DNA from: Treponema sp.
Lineage (GTDB): Bacteria > Spirochaetota > Spirochaetia > Treponematales > Treponemataceae
Direction of reading: 5' to 3'
DNA length: 36,152 bases
NCBI GenBank assembly: GCA_016293005.1
Contig: JAEDFA010000013.1
Location: 1-36,152, forward strand
The notes beneath the pieces are model-generated. The model was not told where the DNA came from. It saw only the letters and a program-made list of their open reading frames with translations, and searched no databases. Numbering within the stretch: the stretch's first letter is position 1; each line of letters opens with the position of its first letter. A program made the translations under genes and the position numbers. Positions 6,834-15,359 of this stretch are shown here, piece by piece.

Positions 6834-8645
6834 ATGAAAGCGTCAAAATTTATTATTTCAACTTTACGAGATGCACCAAACGATGCTGTGATTTCAAGCC
6901 ATAAACTTATGATGCGCTCTGGAATGACAAGAAAACTTGGGAACGGACTTTACGCGTATATGCCGCTTGGTTACCGTTCATACATGAAAGTTCAGAATAT
7001 TATCCGTGAAGAATTAGATAAAGCCGGTTGTCTTGAAATGAAACCGACTGTAATTCAGCCTGGCGATTTATGGAAAGAATCTGGCCGCTGGGACAAAATG
7101 GGCGAAGAAATGCTTAAAGCCCAGAACAGACAAGGTCAGGATATGGTTGTTTCTCCTACGGCAGAAGAAGCATTTACAGCATTGATTCGGGAAGGACTTT
7201 CTTCGTACAAGCAGCTTCCGTTTACGGTTTATCAGATTAATACAAAATATCGCGATGAAATCAGACCAAGATACGGTGTTATGCGCGGAAGAGAATTCAC
7301 GATGATGGACGCGTATTCTTTTGACAAAAATCAGGAAGATTTAGATTCTTCTTACGAAAATGTTGCTCAGGCATACAGAAAAATTTTTAAGCGGATGGGA
7401 TTAAAAACAATCAGCGTAAAAGCCGATACAGGCGCAATGGGCGGTTCTGGTTCAGAAGAATTTATGGTAGAAAGCGAAGTTGGCGATGATACTTTAATTC
7501 TTTGTCCAGATTGTTCTTACGCGGCAAATGTTGAAAAAGCGGCATGCAAAGATGAAATTCCTTTAGGAAATGATGAAAATCCTCAGCAAAAAACTGAACT
7601 TCCAGTTGAAATGGTTGCAACACCGAATGTTTTATCGATTGCCGATATGGAAAAATTTTTCAACGCAAAATCAAGAACTTTCCTCAAAGCGTTGATTTAT
7701 AAAGTTTACAACTGTGCATTAGATTTTTCAGAAATTCCTGATTGTGAAAATTTTGAACGCCTTACAGAAGGAAGTCAGTCTTATTATCCAGAATCTTTTG
7801 TCTGTGTTGTGATTCGCGGAGATTTAGATGTAAACGAAACAAAACTTGCTTCAGTTTTAAAAGCAAGCGGCGCAGAACTTGCAGAAGCAGAAGATGTTCT
7901 TCGTCTTTCCGGGGCTCCTCACGGATTTGTTGGTCCAATCGGAATAAAAATTCCTGTGATTGCAGATAAATCTACTGTAAATATGCACGATTGCGTTGCC
8001 GGTTCTGGAAAAGAAGGTTTTCACATTAAGCATGTTGAACCAGAACGCGATTACAAACCGTTTATGACTGTTGATGTTCGGACTGTTGTTCCTGGCGACA
8101 AATGCCCTGATTGTGGCGGAACTTTCTACATGAAAAAAGGAAACGAATTAGGTCACATTTTCAAACTCGGTGAAAAATATACAAAATCAATGAATGTAAC
8201 TTATCTCGACCAGAACGCAAAACCTGTAACTCCGATTATGGGTTGTTACGGAATCGGTGTTGATAGAACTTTGGCATCAATTATCGAAGGCAACAACGAC
8301 GAAGATGGAATTATCTGGCCAATGACAGTCGCTCCATTCCAGGTTGTAATTGTTCCTGTAAAATACGACGGTCAAATGAAAGAAGTTGCAGATAAACTTT
8401 ACGACGAATTAATTCAGAGCGGAATCGATGTTCTTCTTGATGACAGAAATGAGCGTCCGGGCGTAAAATTCAAAGATATGGATTTAATCGGAATTCCGGT
8501 TCGTGTTGTTGTGGGTGAAAAAAATCTTCCAAATGTTGAAATTAAAATGCGAAAACTCAAAGATTCTGAACTCGTTTCAAAAGAAGACGCCGCTCAGAAA
8601 ATTTCTCAAATCGTAAAAGCAGAATTAAACGCTTTAAACGGATAA
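6834..8645 (+). CDS. proS: Prolyl-tRNA synthetase
   Basis: Class II synthetase that charges tRNA-Pro in the cytoplasm; 603 residues, slightly longer than typical bacterial ProS. Class II motif 1 region is KLGNGLYAYMPLGYRSYMKVQNIIREELD, shown here by its ends; motif 2 is KYRDEIRPRYGVMRGREFTM. GAMGGSGSEEFMV and the Cys pairs CPDC (near 223) and CPDC (near 422) are seen. A YbaK-like editing insertion lies between motifs 2 and 3 (roughly residues 230-400), with SGAPHGFVGP at its end. Motif 3 is GCYGIGVDRTLASIIE, and a C-terminal anticodon domain (PFQVVIVPVK onward) follows. AAGGA lies about seven bases before the ATG. It heads a run with the next two genes (gaps of 9 and about 12 bases), probably one operon. 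Confidence 0.97.
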   Translation: MKASKFIISTLRDAPNDAVISSHKLMMRSGMTRKLGNGLYAYMPLGYRSYMKVQNIIREELDKAGCLEMKPTVIQPGDLWKESGRWDKMGEEMLKAQNRQGQDMVVSPTAEEAFTALIREGLSSYKQLPFTVYQINTKYRDEIRPRYGVMRGREFTMMDAYSFDKNQEDLDSSYENVAQAYRKIFKRMGLKTISVKADTGAMGGSGSEEFMVESEVGDDTLILCPDCSYAANVEKAACKDEIPLGNDENPQQKTELPVEMVATPNVLSIADMEKFFNAKSRTFLKALIYKVYNCALDFSEIPDCENFERLTEGSQSYYPESFVCVVIRGDLDVNETKLASVLKASGAELAEAEDVLRLSGAPHGFVGPIGIKIPVIADKSTVNMHDCVAGSGKEGFHIKHVEPERDYKPFMTVDVRTVVPGDKCPDCGGTFYMKKGNELGHIFKLGEKYTKSMNVTYLDQNAKPVTPIMGCYGIGVDRTLASIIEGNNDEDGIIWPMTVAPFQVVIVPVKYDGQMKEVADKLYDELIQSGIDVLLDDRNERPGVKFKDMDLIGIPVRVVVGEKNLPNVEIKMRKLKDSELVSKEDAAQKISQIVKAELNALNG

Positions 8646-8654
8646 ATCGTAAAT

Positions 8655-9740
8655 ATGAAGAAACATTTTTTTTCAGCAGTTTTAATTTTTTTTCAATTTT
8701 TTCTAAATGCGCTTCCGGGATTTAAGCCTTACATAATGGATTTTCCGGGCGATTATGTTTTTTACAGAGATTATTCTTTTAAAAACGAAAGTTATGTCGG
8801 GTTTTTGTACTACGGAAATTCAGCGTATTCAGCAAAATTTATTTCTCCGCAGAATCAGGAACAAGGCAAGCCGGAAAAATCTGTTTCAATTTATTTTACG
8901 GTCGATGAATCAAAAAATTTTATGGAATTTACAGGTGAAAAAGTCGTTTCACTTCCAGGCGAGGAAGACATTCAACTTGTAAATTATCTTCACGATTTGA
9001 TTTACGAATTCAGCGCTAAACGAATTTCAGTTCAGAATGTAAATGCGCAAAATGTTTCTTACAATTCCCGTGATTTTCTTCATTCAGGGCTTGTTCAGAA
9101 TACAAAATTTGAACAGTTTGGCGGTGATGTAAAAATCGTTTTCGATTATGCAGTTCCGCTTTTCAACATCAAGGCGATTTTAAATTTCTTAGACGAAGTT
9201 CAGTTTGAAATTGTCACTGCCGGAAGAATTTCTTCAGAAAAAGACAACGAATTTGAAAAATTTTCAGGTTTTTCAGATTCGGATTCTTCCTCAGGAAAAA
9301 TGAAAATTAAAAAATCAAAGAAAAAAGAATTTTCGTTTGAGAATGTAAAAGTTGTTCTTGATGAAAACTGGATTCAAAAAATGGAAAATATTTGGTTTTT
9401 GTCTGACAGCGCCTTTGTCTGCGTTAATAAAATTTCTCAGCCACAGATAAATATCGATTTTATTTTTCGGCAGATGCTTTTGAATACTGAAAATTCTTTT
9501 TACGATTGGAAGAATTTCATTGTTCAGAAAGAAAAAGATTATTTTACAATCGACGGAACTATTTACAACGCGCAAAATAAACGGAAATCTAAAAATCTTA
9601 TAAAAATTCTCAGCGCAAAAGAAAATCCTTCAGAATTTTATGCGTTCAACAGTTCTGTTTTAGAAAAAGCATACAAAAAAAACGAAAAATATTTTAATTC
9701 AATAAGAGACAGTTTTTCACTCAACGAAATCTCTGAATAA
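8655..9740 (+). CDS. Exported protein of unknown function
   Basis: I do not recognise a domain. The 361-residue protein begins with a signal peptide (MKKHFFSAVLIFFQFFLNAL, likely cleaved near residues 19-21), so it should be periplasmic or envelope-associated. The mature part is rich in aromatic residues and short alternating hydrophobic strands, suggesting beta structure. A charged segment around residues 215-226 (KMKIKKSKKKEF) precedes the last third. Two Cys residues at most are seen. It starts nine bases after proS without a clear ribosome binding site, so translation may depend on coupling. Its location next to proS may be shared by other treponemes, but I cannot verify that here. Confidence 0.7.
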   Translation: MKKHFFSAVLIFFQFFLNALPGFKPYIMDFPGDYVFYRDYSFKNESYVGFLYYGNSAYSAKFISPQNQEQGKPEKSVSIYFTVDESKNFMEFTGEKVVSLPGEEDIQLVNYLHDLIYEFSAKRISVQNVNAQNVSYNSRDFLHSGLVQNTKFEQFGGDVKIVFDYAVPLFNIKAILNFLDEVQFEIVTAGRISSEKDNEFEKFSGFSDSDSSSGKMKIKKSKKKEFSFENVKVVLDENWIQKMENIWFLSDSAFVCVNKISQPQINIDFIFRQMLLNTENSFYDWKNFIVQKEKDYFTIDGTIYNAQNKRKSKNLIKILSAKENPSEFYAFNSSVLEKAYKKNEKYFNSIRDSFSLNEISE

Positions 9741-9752
9741 AAGGTGATTTTT

Positions 9753-11294
9753 TTGGATTTTGAAGGAATTGCAGTCAATAAACTTATACTCGGATTTTTA
9801 TCGATTACGCTCGGAATTATTTATTCGCGGTCAAGAGATTCTTACAAATACGGTTTTTGGTTTTCGTTGAGCCTTGCGTTTATCGGTTTGTGGTGTATTC
9901 TCGATTTTATGCAGATTTACACGCGCTCCTACGAACATAAATCTATTGCAAATATTCAGGTTGCGGTTTTTGTTGTCAGTGAATTTCTTGCATATTCGAT
10001 AATGATGTTCAATTTTTATTTTTGCAGATGCCAGGATACGGTGTTTTTCAAGGTTTTCAGGTTTTTTATTTTTGTTCCGATTGTTTTTATAATTCTTCTT
10101 TTTTTCAACGGAACGAATTTAATAATTTATTCTGAACTGATTTCTTCCAAGGCGAACGGCAATCCTCTTTCGGGGTATTTTTATAAAAAAACGAATTTTT
10201 ACTATCTTCACATCAGTTTCTGCATTTTTACGATTTTTGTTTCGTTTATTTTGACAATTCGTTCTTTTTTTCACGAGCAGAAAATCAATAAATCTGTTTA
10301 CATTTCGATATTTTTTTCGATAATGCTTTTTTCCGTGCCGACTTTCAATAAAATGATTATTGCGAATTTTGTTTCACGGTCAATTTTTGCAATTTCTGAA
10401 CATATTTCAACTTTTTCAATTCTGCTTGCGGTTCTTTTGTCATTTTTTATGCTGACTTTCGACAATTCTATCGTGTGTATTGAAAAAAGTCGAAAAAATC
10501 TTTTTGAATTCATCGGTTTTCCTGTGCTGATTTTCGATATTAACCAGAGATTTCTCGATGCAAACGACCGCGGTAGGGAATTTATAAGTGAATACGGCTT
10601 GAACCCCGACGGAAAATTCAGTTTTTCAGAAATCGAAAAGAATAAATTTCTTCAGAAAATCGGTTTTCCAAATCAGACTGTGAATGATAATTCGTTTTTT
10701 CTGTATTCTTTAAAGACGAATAAAAATTTTATTGTGAAAAAAATTCCAATCGAGAACAGGTTTCATTTTCAGCAGGGAGTAATCATTTTAATTGAAGATA
10801 TTGAGCGGTATTTTTCATCTGTCGAAGATTATGAATATCCGATTATTTACGACGAGGAAACTGACTGTATTAAAGGAAAATATTTTGAAAATCGCGTTCA
10901 GAATTTTCTTTTGAAATCAACTGAATCAATTTTAATCGTCATTGCAAATATTCAGAATATTTCTGACATCAACGAACTACTTGGAATAAAAAAAGCGAAT
11001 GGAATTGTGAATGAGTTTTTGAAAATTCTGCGGAATGTAAACGAAAATCCGGAACTTTTTAGAATTTCGATGTCGTCGTTCGGATTTATTCTTGATGCAC
11101 AGAAACAGTCAGAAATTAAAAATATTTTTAATTCAATCAGGCTTGAATGTAAAGAGTTTTCTGTTAAAAATGGAATTGAATTAAAATGTCGGCTTGGCTA
11201 CACGATTACTCAATTCAACAAGCGAACTGCACTTGAGTATATCGATGAAAGTATTGCAAATATGATGCTCGATCACAAATATCTTGAAGAATAG
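9753..11294 (+). CDS. Membrane sensor protein with degenerate GGDEF domain
   Basis: Likely signalling protein of 513 residues. The N-terminal half has seven or so hydrophobic segments up to about residue 240 (for example LILGFLSITLGIIYS, FFIFVPIVFIILLFF, FSILLAVLLSFFML), resembling the seven-helix receptor region of some sensor kinases. A PAS-like stretch follows (FIGFPVLIFDINQRFLDAN), then a GGDEF-like fold: DEETDCIKGKYFENRV replaces DxLTGLxNR, and ANIQNISDINELLGIKKAN replaces the metal/substrate block. The signature GG[D/E]EF position reads SMSSF near residue 440, so diguanylate cyclase activity is not expected; it may bind nucleotide or a partner. I choose the TTG at 9753 rather than the GTG at 9744, because AAAGGTGA at 9740-9747 is then a properly spaced ribosome binding site overlapping the end of the preceding gene. 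Confidence 0.72.
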   Translation: MDFEGIAVNKLILGFLSITLGIIYSRSRDSYKYGFWFSLSLAFIGLWCILDFMQIYTRSYEHKSIANIQVAVFVVSEFLAYSIMMFNFYFCRCQDTVFFKVFRFFIFVPIVFIILLFFNGTNLIIYSELISSKANGNPLSGYFYKKTNFYYLHISFCIFTIFVSFILTIRSFFHEQKINKSVYISIFFSIMLFSVPTFNKMIIANFVSRSIFAISEHISTFSILLAVLLSFFMLTFDNSIVCIEKSRKNLFEFIGFPVLIFDINQRFLDANDRGREFISEYGLNPDGKFSFSEIEKNKFLQKIGFPNQTVNDNSFFLYSLKTNKNFIVKKIPIENRFHFQQGVIILIEDIERYFSSVEDYEYPIIYDEETDCIKGKYFENRVQNFLLKSTESILIVIANIQNISDINELLGIKKANGIVNEFLKILRNVNENPELFRISMSSFGFILDAQKQSEIKNIFNSIRLECKEFSVKNGIELKCRLGYTITQFNKRTALEYIDESIANMMLDHKYLEE

Positions 11295-11304
11295 CCTTGA
11301 ATTT

Positions 11305-12108
11305 TTAGAAATTTGCCCTTGAAAGCGGAGAACCAATCCAAAGTCCTTCGACGAGAAAATCTTTCTTTTCGCCTTCGATTAAAAATTGAACGCTGTTTAC
11401 GGTTGAAAATTCTGTTGCCGTGTAGACAATCTGCTGAAGCTGCGCCGAATAGCCGTCGTTCCCGAAATTTTGATTGAAAACAAATGCTTCGTTGAAATTT
11501 AAAGTTGCAATACCGTTTTTTACGCTTGCGCCGATTAATTTTGTTCCGCTTGGAATTAATGTTCTTACTTTGTCTGACGCATCTGGACCTGCAAGCAGAT
11601 TTTTTATTGCGTCTGTAAGCGGTGAATCGGTTTTTGGAACAGTTTTTACGACTGGTTTACGAACGATTGAGCCGTCAGAATCGATTGCCACAAAATAGAG
11701 AGTTAATTTGCGTTTTGCTTCGATTGGTTTTGAAACGGGTTCTTCTTTTTGAACTTCCTGAATATTTTGAGGTTCTTTTGTTTGTGAAGGAATTTGTTCA
11801 GTTTGAGGTTTTGATTCTTTTGGAGAAAATTGCTCAACGGGAGCGTCTTCTGAAGAACCGTCGTTTAAATCTATTGTAATTTGTTCTTGTTCTTCTTGAG
11901 GAATTTGAGTTTGTGAAGTTTCCTGTGAAGAGTTTTGTTCAGTTTTATTGCGTTTTTCGATTTGTGCGTTGATATTTTTTGAAATTTCCGGCCAGTAAAT
12001 TATAAATAACACTACTATGATAAGCATGGCTAAAAACCAAATTGCCAGCGCGATTCCGTCTTGTTTTTTTTGTTTGCTTGATTTTTCGCGTTTTTCTTTT
12101 GTCGACAT
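11305..12108 (-). CDS. Membrane-anchored GerMN-domain protein
   Basis: 267 residues. A short basic cytoplasmic tail (about 18 residues, very Lys-rich) is followed by one transmembrane helix (about 19-42, IALAIWFLAMLIIVVLFIIY), a Gln/Glu/Ser/Pro-rich linker to about residue 130, and a C-terminal domain resembling GerMN/sporulation lipoprotein domains. In that domain LTLYFVAIDSDG, PLTDAIKNLLAGP, TLIPSGTKLIGASVKNGIATLNFNEAF (given by ends) and VQFLIEGE follow the family pattern. In Firmicutes GerMN occurs in germination proteins; spirochaetes do not sporulate, so a cell-envelope role is the safer inference. It converges on the sensor gene (ten bases between stops). It has its own promoter with TATAAT six bases before the ATG and no Shine-Dalgarno. 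Confidence 0.75.
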   Translation of the reverse strand: MSTKEKREKSSKQKKQDGIALAIWFLAMLIIVVLFIIYWPEISKNINAQIEKRNKTEQNSSQETSQTQIPQEEQEQITIDLNDGSSEDAPVEQFSPKESKPQTEQIPSQTKEPQNIQEVQKEEPVSKPIEAKRKLTLYFVAIDSDGSIVRKPVVKTVPKTDSPLTDAIKNLLAGPDASDKVRTLIPSGTKLIGASVKNGIATLNFNEAFVFNQNFGNDGYSAQLQQIVYTATEFSTVNSVQFLIEGEKKDFLVEGLWIGSPLSRANF

Positions 12109-12114
12109 ATATAC

Positions 12115-12143
12115 ATTATAATTTATTGTTTCGTCTTAATCAA
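12115..12143 (-). promoter_or_regulatory. Leaderless-type promoter of the GerMN gene
   Basis: Minus strand: TTGATT (12138-12143), exactly 17 bases, TATAAT (12115-12120), six bases, ATG. The predicted transcription start coincides with the start codon. Its -35 lies back to back with the plus-strand promoter at 12155-12183. Confidence 0.7.
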
Positions 12144-12154
12144 ATAATTTTTCA

Positions 12155-12183
12155 TTGTTTGAGAAGTCTTATTTTGCTATAAT
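12155..12183 (+). promoter_or_regulatory. Leaderless-type promoter of the thioesterase gene
   Basis: TTGTTT at 12155-12160, 17-base spacer, TATAAT at 12178-12183, seven bases, then ATG at 12191. The in-frame TTG at 12155 is the -35 itself, which argues against using it as a start codon. Confidence 0.7.
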
Positions 12184-12190
12184 TTCAGCT

Positions 12191-12934
12191 ATGAAAAATG
12201 AATTGATTTTTGAAAAGGAACGGTATGTTTCTTCGGCGTTTATTGACAGCTCTTTAAAGCTTGGGATTGCGCAGACAGTTCTGATGATTCAGGATAATTT
12301 AACGGAATGTTTTAATATGCTTGGCTGCGACGGAATTGTTTATCGTGAAAAATTCAATGTTTTCTGGGTTTTTACGAAAATGCGTTTAAAATTTTTTCGG
12401 CGTCCGTCTTGGCGTGAAGGAATTTTTGCAGAAACTTTCCCGGTTGACAATCAGGGATTTAAGGCGCATGTAAATTCGGTTTTGAAGGACAAAGCGCAGA
12501 ATATTCTTGTTTGTGCAAATCAGGAAGCGTGTGTTCTGGATTTGGAAAAGCATCGCCCGGTAAAAATCACGAATCTTCCGTATCCAAAAGAAAATTTCCC
12601 GGAAAGCGTTTTTTCAGAAAATTTTGAGCGTTTTCCAGTTCAAATAGAAGAATCAGATTTTAAATACGAACAGAAAATTTATTCTCAGCACATCGATATG
12701 TCTTACCACATGAATAATATCGAATATATTAAACTCGCTTTGAATATTTTCTCAAATGATTTTCTTCTTCACAACGAAGTAAGTTCTCTTGAAGTTCATT
12801 TCACTGGAGAAAGCCGCGAGGGAGAAAATTTACGGGTTTATTCACGGAATCTTGACGGTTCATTTTTCATTTTTATAAAAGAATCTGAAAGAACAGTTTT
12901 TGAGATGAAAATTGAATTTCAGAGTTCTCTTTAA
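12191..12934 (+). CDS. Acyl-ACP thioesterase
   Basis: Hydrolyses acyl-acyl carrier protein to free fatty acid in the cytoplasm; 247 residues, the usual size of bacterial Fat-type enzymes with two hotdog domains. The first domain (about 1-130) has YVSSAFIDSSLKLGIAQTVLMIQD and FWVFTKMRLKFFRRPSWREG (given by ends), as in the family's long helix and W-x-x-G blocks. The second domain begins near YEQKIYSQHIDMSYHMNNIEY; the Asp/His/Asn residues of DMSYHMNNIEYI are the family's catalytic-region signature (D-x-N-x-H-x-N-N). It has its own promoter and no ribosome binding site. It may release fatty acids for lipids or for the polyene-type genes at 4100-6818, but nothing in the sequence links them. Confidence 0.85.
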   Translation: MKNELIFEKERYVSSAFIDSSLKLGIAQTVLMIQDNLTECFNMLGCDGIVYREKFNVFWVFTKMRLKFFRRPSWREGIFAETFPVDNQGFKAHVNSVLKDKAQNILVCANQEACVLDLEKHRPVKITNLPYPKENFPESVFSENFERFPVQIEESDFKYEQKIYSQHIDMSYHMNNIEYIKLALNIFSNDFLLHNEVSSLEVHFTGESREGENLRVYSRNLDGSFFIFIKESERTVFEMKIEFQSSL

Positions 12935-12965
12935 AACGAATAATTTTTTGATTTCGTTGAATTCG

Positions 12966-12994
12966 TGTACAATTTAGAATGGCTGTGTTAAAAT
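12966..12994 (+). promoter_or_regulatory. Putative leaderless-type promoter of the phosphatase gene
   Basis: TGTACA at 12966-12971, 17-base spacer, TAAAAT at 12989-12994, six bases, ATG at 13001. Both hexamers are imperfect, but the spacing matches the other promoters of the window. Confidence 0.45.
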
Positions 12995-13000
12995 TAAATT

Positions 13001-13729
13001 ATGAAAAAAATTAAGTTGTTTTTAATATTGATTTTAATTCCGCTGTTCTGTTTTGCGCAGGAACGGACTTTTTATTTTGCTCGTCATGGTCAGCGTGGAG
13101 ATTTGCGTTGTCGTGTTACTTTTAAAAATTGCACAGAAGATTCTCTTATGCCAAAAGGAATTTTGCAGGCTGAAGCGTTAGGCAATTATATGAAAAAAAC
13201 TGGTTTTTCAGGGACTGTTTATGTTTCTCCGTATTACAGAACTCTTGAAACTGCTTCTGTTGCCGCAAAAAGTTTTTATACAAAAAATTTGATTCTTGAA
13301 CCGCGTTGTCAGGAAGTTACGGGGCTTAAAAGTGCGACAAAACCTGTTTCCATAACAAAAAAATGTCTTACAAAAAAAGAAATCAAACAGAATTTTCCAA
13401 ATGTAGAAATTCCTAAAAAAATGAAATTTCCATGGCGACTTGAAAATGAAAAGGAATCTCTTGCTGATGAAAGGATTTCTTCGTTAATTGATGATCTTCT
13501 TTTAAATACTGAAGGCGACATTTTAATCGTCTGCCACGGCGGAATTATAAATTCTGTTGTCCGTGAAATGAATAAACGTGGCTCAGATTTTCCACGCCAG
13601 AAGAATTACAATTGTTGCCTGTATTCTTTTACTTTTGATTCAGCGACTTCAAAAATAATAAAATTTGCTGACGAAACTTCAAATTTTATGCCTAAAGACC
13701 TTTACACTGATAATTTAACAGAATTTTAA
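13001..13729 (+). CDS. Secreted histidine phosphatase superfamily protein
   Basis: Branch of the phosphoglycerate mutase/acid phosphatase superfamily, 242 residues. A signal peptide (MKKIKLFLILILIPLFCFA, cleavage expected after CFA at 19) sends it to the periplasm. The catalytic motif is ARHGQRG, with His29 as the phospho-acceptor (RHG at 28-30). SPYYRTLETA supplies the second Arg (R80), and IVCHGGI supplies the second His (H179). The four core residues are present, so it should be active. The substrate is not evident; the extracytoplasmic location argues against a glycolytic mutase and for a phosphatase. It stands alone between the thioesterase and the transporter, with its own promoter. Confidence 0.8.
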   Translation: MKKIKLFLILILIPLFCFAQERTFYFARHGQRGDLRCRVTFKNCTEDSLMPKGILQAEALGNYMKKTGFSGTVYVSPYYRTLETASVAAKSFYTKNLILEPRCQEVTGLKSATKPVSITKKCLTKKEIKQNFPNVEIPKKMKFPWRLENEKESLADERISSLIDDLLLNTEGDILIVCHGGIINSVVREMNKRGSDFPRQKNYNCCLYSFTFDSATSKIIKFADETSNFMPKDLYTDNLTEF

Positions 13730-13766
13730 AATCTGTTGTACAGTCTGTTTGATAATGATTAGGTTA

Positions 13767-13795
13767 TTGATTACATTTCATTATATTGTTATTCT
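13767..13795 (+). promoter_or_regulatory. Putative leaderless-type promoter of the NSS transporter
   Basis: TTGATT at 13767-13772, 17-base spacer, TATTCT at 13790-13795, six bases, ATG at 13802. A TATAAT at 13798-13803 overlaps the start codon itself and cannot serve this gene with the chosen start. A TATATT at 13782-13787 is an alternative -10. Confidence 0.45.
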
Positions 13796-13801
13796 TATAT
13801 A

Positions 13802-15214
13802 ATGGAAAAGAATAGAAATACATTTAAAGGTTCAATCGGTTTTGTGTTGGCGGCGGCTGGTAGTGCTGTCGGGCTTGGAAACATTTGGCGTTTTCCGTAT
13901 CTTGCGTCAAAAGATGGCGGCGGAATTTTTGTTTTCGTTTATTTGATTCTTGCAGTTACTTTTGGATTTGCACTTTTAACGGCAGAAGTTGCAATTGGTC
14001 GAAAAACAAAGCAAGGTCCTTTAACGGCGTATTCAAAGTTAAAATCGGGCTGGAAACCTCTTGGCGTTTTAAGCTGTCTTGTTCCGCTTATAATTATGCC
14101 GTATTATTGTGTAATTGGCGGATGGGTATTAAAGTATCTTCTCGTTTTTATAACAGGCGAAGGTTCTCTTGCTGCTGCTGATTCTTATTTTTCATCTTTT
14201 ATAACTGCTCAATGGGAACCAATTTTGTTGTTCGTGATTTTTCTTTTCGCAGTTTCTTTGATTGTTTTTAATGGCGTAAATAAAGGAATCGAGGCGACTT
14301 CAAAAATCATTATGCCAGTTCTTTTGATTCTTGTAATTGCGATTTCAATTTTTTCACTTACATTAAAACATTCAGCAATAAATTCTGAAACAAACGAAGT
14401 CATCACCCGAACTGGTCTTCAGGGATTAAAAATTTATCTCGTTCCAAATTTTGACGGAATGACAATCGGAAAGTTTTTGACTGTTGTTGTAGATGCGATG
14501 GGTCAGCTTTTTTACAGTTTGAGTATCGCAATGGGAATTATGGTTGCTTACGGTTCTTATGTTCACGATGATGCAAACATTGTAAAATCTGTCAACCAAA
14601 TTGAAATTTTTGACTCGGCAGTTGCTGTTCTTGCAGGAATTATGATTATTCCAGCTGTTGTAGTTTTTATGGGCGAAGAAAATATGGCGGCAGGTCCTTC
14701 TCTTATGTTCGTTATTCTTCCAAAAGTTTTTGCTGCGATGGGAAAAGTCGGAGTTATAATCGGAATTATGTTCTTTGCACTCGTTCTTTTTGCGGCGATT
14801 ACAAGTGCAGTTTCCGTAATGGAAGCAATCGTTTCAAGTATTATCGACCAGTTCCATCTTTCGCGTCCAAAAGCAGTTTTAATCGAAGCCGGAATTGCGT
14901 TAATCGCCGGAATTTTTGTCTGCCTTGGTTATAATAAACTTTATTTTGAATTAAAACTCCCGAACGGTTCTGTCGCTCAGATTCTTGATATAATGGATTA
15001 CATCAGCAACAACTTTATGATGCCGATTGTTGCAATTTTAACTTGTGTTTTAGTCGGCTGGGTAATTAAAACTGAATCAATCACTGATGAAATCACAAAG
15101 AATGGTGAAAAATTTAGCAGAAAGTGGCTTTTCAATATAATGATAAAATATGTTGCTCCGGTTCTGTTGTTTGTTCTTTTCCTTCAGTCGGTTGGAATTT
15201 TAAGATTGAAATAA
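13802..15214 (+). CDS. Sodium-dependent NSS (SNF) family transporter
   Basis: Secondary transporter that imports an amino acid or amine with sodium, in the inner membrane; 470 residues, about 11-12 transmembrane helices. The family hallmark AAAGSAVGLGNIWRFPYLAS (about residues 17-36) forms the unwound first helix that binds sodium and substrate. GGGIFVFVYLI and LLTAEVAIGRKT follow as in LeuT-like proteins. YCVIGGWVLKYL (helix 3), GQLFYSLSIAMG (helix 6 region) and FFALVLFAAITSAVSVMEA (helix 8) are also recognisable. The ATG at 13802 has no ribosome binding site but fits the usual N-terminus of the family. Substrate cannot be told from the sequence. A strong terminator follows 81 bases after the stop. 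Confidence 0.93.
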   Translation: MEKNRNTFKGSIGFVLAAAGSAVGLGNIWRFPYLASKDGGGIFVFVYLILAVTFGFALLTAEVAIGRKTKQGPLTAYSKLKSGWKPLGVLSCLVPLIIMPYYCVIGGWVLKYLLVFITGEGSLAAADSYFSSFITAQWEPILLFVIFLFAVSLIVFNGVNKGIEATSKIIMPVLLILVIAISIFSLTLKHSAINSETNEVITRTGLQGLKIYLVPNFDGMTIGKFLTVVVDAMGQLFYSLSIAMGIMVAYGSYVHDDANIVKSVNQIEIFDSAVAVLAGIMIIPAVVVFMGEENMAAGPSLMFVILPKVFAAMGKVGVIIGIMFFALVLFAAITSAVSVMEAIVSSIIDQFHLSRPKAVLIEAGIALIAGIFVCLGYNKLYFELKLPNGSVAQILDIMDYISNNFMMPIVAILTCVLVGWVIKTESITDEITKNGEKFSRKWLFNIMIKYVAPVLLFVLFLQSVGILRLK

Positions 15215-15295
15215 TTTTAGAATTTATAAAAAGTTCAGTTTTATAAATAACTTTTATAACTAAATTTGAACGGTTTGTTCTTTTTTTAAATTTCT

Positions 15296-15333
15296 TCGCC
15301 AGAATCAGTATTTTGACTCTGGCGATTTTTTTT
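15296..15333 (+). terminator. Rho-independent terminator after the transporter gene
   Basis: Stem TCGCCAGA (15296-15303) pairs with TCTGGCGA (15318-15325). The stem extends after one mismatch by TCA/TGA around a six-base loop, and eight T follow (15326-15333). A weaker GAAC/GTTC hairpin with a T run lies just upstream. On the opposite strand the stem is not followed directly by a T run, so it serves mainly the plus strand. Confidence 0.9.
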
Positions 15334-15359
15334 GAATTTTAAAAATTGTGTTTAAATCG

